Part shown: positions 61,114 through 64,000 of the stretch, in pieces | Layout of the letters: every line of letters begins with the position of its first letter | Numbering within the stretch: position 1 is the stretch's first letter | DNA from: Viscum album | Taxonomy: Eukaryota; Streptophyta; Magnoliopsida; Santalales; Viscaceae | Reading direction: 5' to 3' | Assembly: GCA_963277665.1 (NCBI GenBank) | Contig: OY728147.1 | Location: 1,262,439,424 to 1,262,503,423 of the forward strand | Length of the DNA stretch: 64,000 nt | The notes under the pieces: generated by a model | Told to the model about the DNA's origin: nothing | Database searches by the model: none | The model's input: only the letters and a program-made list of their open reading frames with translations | Program-made: the position numbers and the translations under genes

Positions 61114-63103
61114 ATAATTTTTCATATGACTAGGGTTTAAAAACTAGAATAATCTTTTGAGTTGAATTTATTGACCATTTATGGCTGATCATGTAGGAAG
61201 GTATGTAAGTATAGGTGAATACCTAGGTATATGCTATTGAATTGTACTACATAGATAGGTTACACTTAGGTTAGGATGAAGGGGACTTTGAGGCCTAAAA
61301 TGGTGGTCCTTCAGGAGTTAAAAATTATAATGATCTATCTATGGTGTTGGTTAATACTTAAAGTCAATTCTATATGCCTTTCATGGCTCACGAGTTCCTA
61401 TGATTATTCCTTTCTTGTAACCTATGGGATCATAAAAAATTATTGTTGTTATTATTATTATTTCTAGACAATGAGATGAGGTTAGTGGAATACTATGACA
61501 TTAATGATTGAGAGGGTGATATTGAATAGAATATTAATAAATCTATATGGTTATATGGAACCTTGTATGATTCTCATTTTCTACTCTATAGACTAAAAAA
61601 CAAACCTTTTGGAATCATAAGGCATCATTGGTAGAGAATGGGTTGTAGAAAAACTTCAAAGGCAAATCTAAATTAATTGAGTACTCTAATTCTATTAATA
61701 TCACTAATTCAATGGTTTAAGAGTAATTAATAAGTTTAATGTTTCTATTTTATTTAAAATAATGATTTTATTACAAATAGGTTCAATCTTTGTGGATACT
61801 CCATCATCATGTGGGTCACTTATTCTAAAAGTGATGATTCATGGAAGTAAAATGTCTAATCAAAGATATTTTTTGAGGCATAAGGATCTAATAATTAGAA
61901 AATTATTGCAATTGGGAGGGGTTACTATCAAACTAATTCCCTCAAATATAATCTTAAAAGTAATTCATAGATATTTTTTTGTGTTTATATAAATCTATGT
62001 ATACTAATAATTCTAGAGGGGGAGTGATACATTGATACATTCACTATTAAAAATAGGCTTCCTCATGTCCGTATTTGAATCTTCAATCTATGTTTTTTAT
62101 AATCTCCCTCATATCCTATAGTACATTGGAAAATAAATTAAAAAATTCATTTGGTTGGATAAAGAAATATAAATTCATGGTATGAACATTTTCCAATTGT
62201 AATGGTTAAGGAAGATATAATAACCTTACATTAAGAGGATGTTATTCTCAAAAAATTATAGATCATCTTAGTTTAAAAATTCACTATGAAACGATAAAAA
62301 AATTATTCAAGGAGTAGAAGATCATAAAAAATAATTTATATAATTTATGAAGTGTTAATTTTTCATAAAAAATAATAGAGTACATAAAAAATACCTCATG
62401 TTTTAGGAAAATAAAAGAAAAATAAAAACTATAGGATCCCTTCATTTCAAAATGAGAGATTAAAATGAAACTTACAAATAAGAATAAGTGTGTGGTCCTA
62501 AGTCTATTTATCAATATGTTCTATCTTTAGGTGTCTCCCCAAAAAAATCTCCAAGGGTATCCCATAGGGAGAAACATATAATGAAATGATGTATGAAACC
62601 TTAGTGATCAATGTATATAATAGACTAGAGCATATTTTAGATGAGTATTAAAGTAGTGATGGAATTAATGATAACAAAAAATTAGGTATTAGAAGGATGA
62701 TCCTCATAATATTGTAGAGAAATGGGGTCCATTGAACCTATATGATTTCAAAAAGATCATAGAGAGGCCACCTTAGTAGGAAACACCAATATTATATAGG
62801 ATAAAAAAACACTAATTGTTGTTAGAACTACTTGGTTAGATGATAAATGCAATATGAATTCCAATGTTACTCGACATAATATTTTATTTTATAAGAGGTC
62901 CATTAAAAATAATATAGTTTTAAAATATATTGTGAAGAATACCATAGTTTTCAGTTTCATTGTTAAAAGGGAGATGAATACATCAGTTCTAGTGAGAAAT
63001 GATTAGATCATGGGGAATAAAATGTGTCACGATATTGAAATCCATTTTATTTCTATGTTGTATAGTATGGATATTAAAAGTATATATATATTTTAAAAAA
63101 TAC
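61114..63103. other. Internal region of element F, unexplained
   Basis: About 2 kb between the LTR edge at 61,113 and the next LTR at 63,104, the length expected for a non-autonomous internal region. Unlike internal regions A, B and C it has no tRNA-like segment and I cannot align it with them. Small plus-strand frames (61,276-61,467 and 61,762-61,992) and one minus-strand frame (62,284-62,514) are open for 60-76 codons but show no domain. The region around 62,550-62,900 looks slightly protein-like on the plus strand. It may be a captured sequence or another old insertion. Confidence 0.4.
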
Positions 63104-64000
63104 TAAAAAGACCCTGACCATAGTGGTCCAGATTTGGTGGTTACCTTATTACATTGGCATAATATACAAGATATCACAAACAAAGGGCCAAATATTTCAT
63201 TAGTTATGGTAAATAAGATACACAATTTAAATTTACATTACATTTTAAAACATCAAATACATGGAGTGTCTTCTTTGTGAACTCCATTCATCCCCTTAGA
63301 ATATCCTTGCATATAAATCATAAAACATTTCCTGTTATCCTGGGGAAATTAAAACAAAATAAAGGGGTGAGATTAGATACTATGTAAGGGTAATAATATA
63401 GTGGAATCTATCATGAACTAATAAACATAATCTATATGGTAAGGTAAATAACTGAAACAAATTCCATTTATACAATAACTTGAACATAATATAGAAATAA
63501 TAAATAGTTATAAAATAATTCCACACACATAATCACATTATCTTATAAAATTTTATGGGAAATTATAGCCAATAAAATAATCACATGGACATCAATAAAT
63601 AATTGTTCAATAAAGGAATTTATAATAATGGAAATCTGAAACATACTATCAACACCTTTCATAAGATAATTTAAATATTTTGGTAAAACCCATTTAATTT
63701 GGAGAACTAATTTGTCTCATGAGACCTACATATTCATTGAGGAACTATTTAATTCTGGGCCCCAACCACCACATAATAATTCCAATGCATTCATCATATG
63801 AAAGGGGTGAAACATAATCAACATAAAAATTCATATTGAAGAACTAACATTTGAAATATTAATACTAACCCCAATCAATAAATATAATGATAAACAATTT
63901 GAGTAATATGGTAATTGGTATCAAAATAGTACATCCTTGTAAAATTTATCATAAAACAAATAGATAAACAATAAGGATGGTACAATAAAATATATCCCTA
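63104..64000 (-). mobile_element. Start of a further LTR (element F 5' LTR), cut by window end
   Basis: The sequence from 63,104 (TAAAAAGACCCTGACC) aligns with the LTR edge at 4,531 (TATAATGACCTCAACCC), and CAGATTTGGTG follows in both. Further matches: CCTGGGGAA (63,342 and 4,757), AATAACTGAA...ATTCCATTTA (63,447 and 4,984), CACCTTTCATAAGAT with CTCATGAGAC (63,650-63,725 and 5,228-5,300). So it belongs to the E1 subfamily. The LTR continues past the window. Confidence 0.75.

Noticed and set aside
61762..61992. 76-codon open frame as part of a hAT-like transposase
   Set aside because: A faint resemblance to transposase wording did not hold up: no neighbouring block of that family could be read.

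Overview
This window looks like intergenic DNA from a large plant genome. It is very AT-rich, apart from one inserted element near the middle, and I found no intact host gene. Nearly everything I could identify is decayed LTR retrotransposon sequence, nested to several levels. No species call is possible from the sequence alone; a seed plant with old, repeat-rich intergenic DNA fits best. No rRNA genes, CRISPR arrays or bacterial features were seen.

Layout. (1) Positions 1-8,235 hold the 5' half of an autonomous Ty3/gypsy element on the minus strand: integrase, RNase H, reverse transcriptase, protease and gag remnants, then a primer site and a 3.7 kb LTR. (2) 8,236-14,062 holds two plus-strand LTR-like remnants (P1, P2) of the same superfamily. 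The second continues, interrupted, at 29,225-29,756 and 51,896-52,560. (3) 14,063-29,224 is a minus-strand LTR-internal-LTR-internal-LTR composite with matching 5-bp flanks; its internal regions are short and non-coding. (4) 29,757-51,895 is a second minus-strand non-autonomous element with 4.5 kb LTRs and a 2.4 kb internal region that keeps a gag fragment with two zinc knuckles. (5) 39,410-50,144 is a plus-strand Ty3/gypsy chromovirus (Del/Tekay-like) inserted into the 5' LTR of element 4, with a clean AACAA target duplication and GC-rich LTR islands. (6) 52,680-57,600 is a Ty1/copia (SIRE-like) pol end followed by a long unexplained downstream region and a second polypurine tract. (7) 58,900-64,000 is another minus-strand LTR fragment, a 2 kb internal region and the start of a further LTR.

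The autonomous element at the left edge and the non-autonomous elements share one LTR architecture. This suggests a mobiliser and parasite relationship, with the gag-pol-less elements depending on proteins from relatives.

The most interesting signal is inside those LTRs. Downstream of a conserved TATA box, each LTR carries a ladder of short stem-loops about 190 bp apart. Three (four in one copy) are of one type (type A, loop core GGTAGTCC on the plus strand) and one to five are of a second type (type B, followed by AAATCCCTTAC). Between copies and between modules the stem sequences change while pairing is kept, which suggests selection for structure. The number of type B modules appears to account for the LTR length difference between subfamilies (about 3 x 190 bp). 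A tRNA-like segment with A and B boxes exactly 44 bp apart is also kept in three internal regions, antisense to the element.
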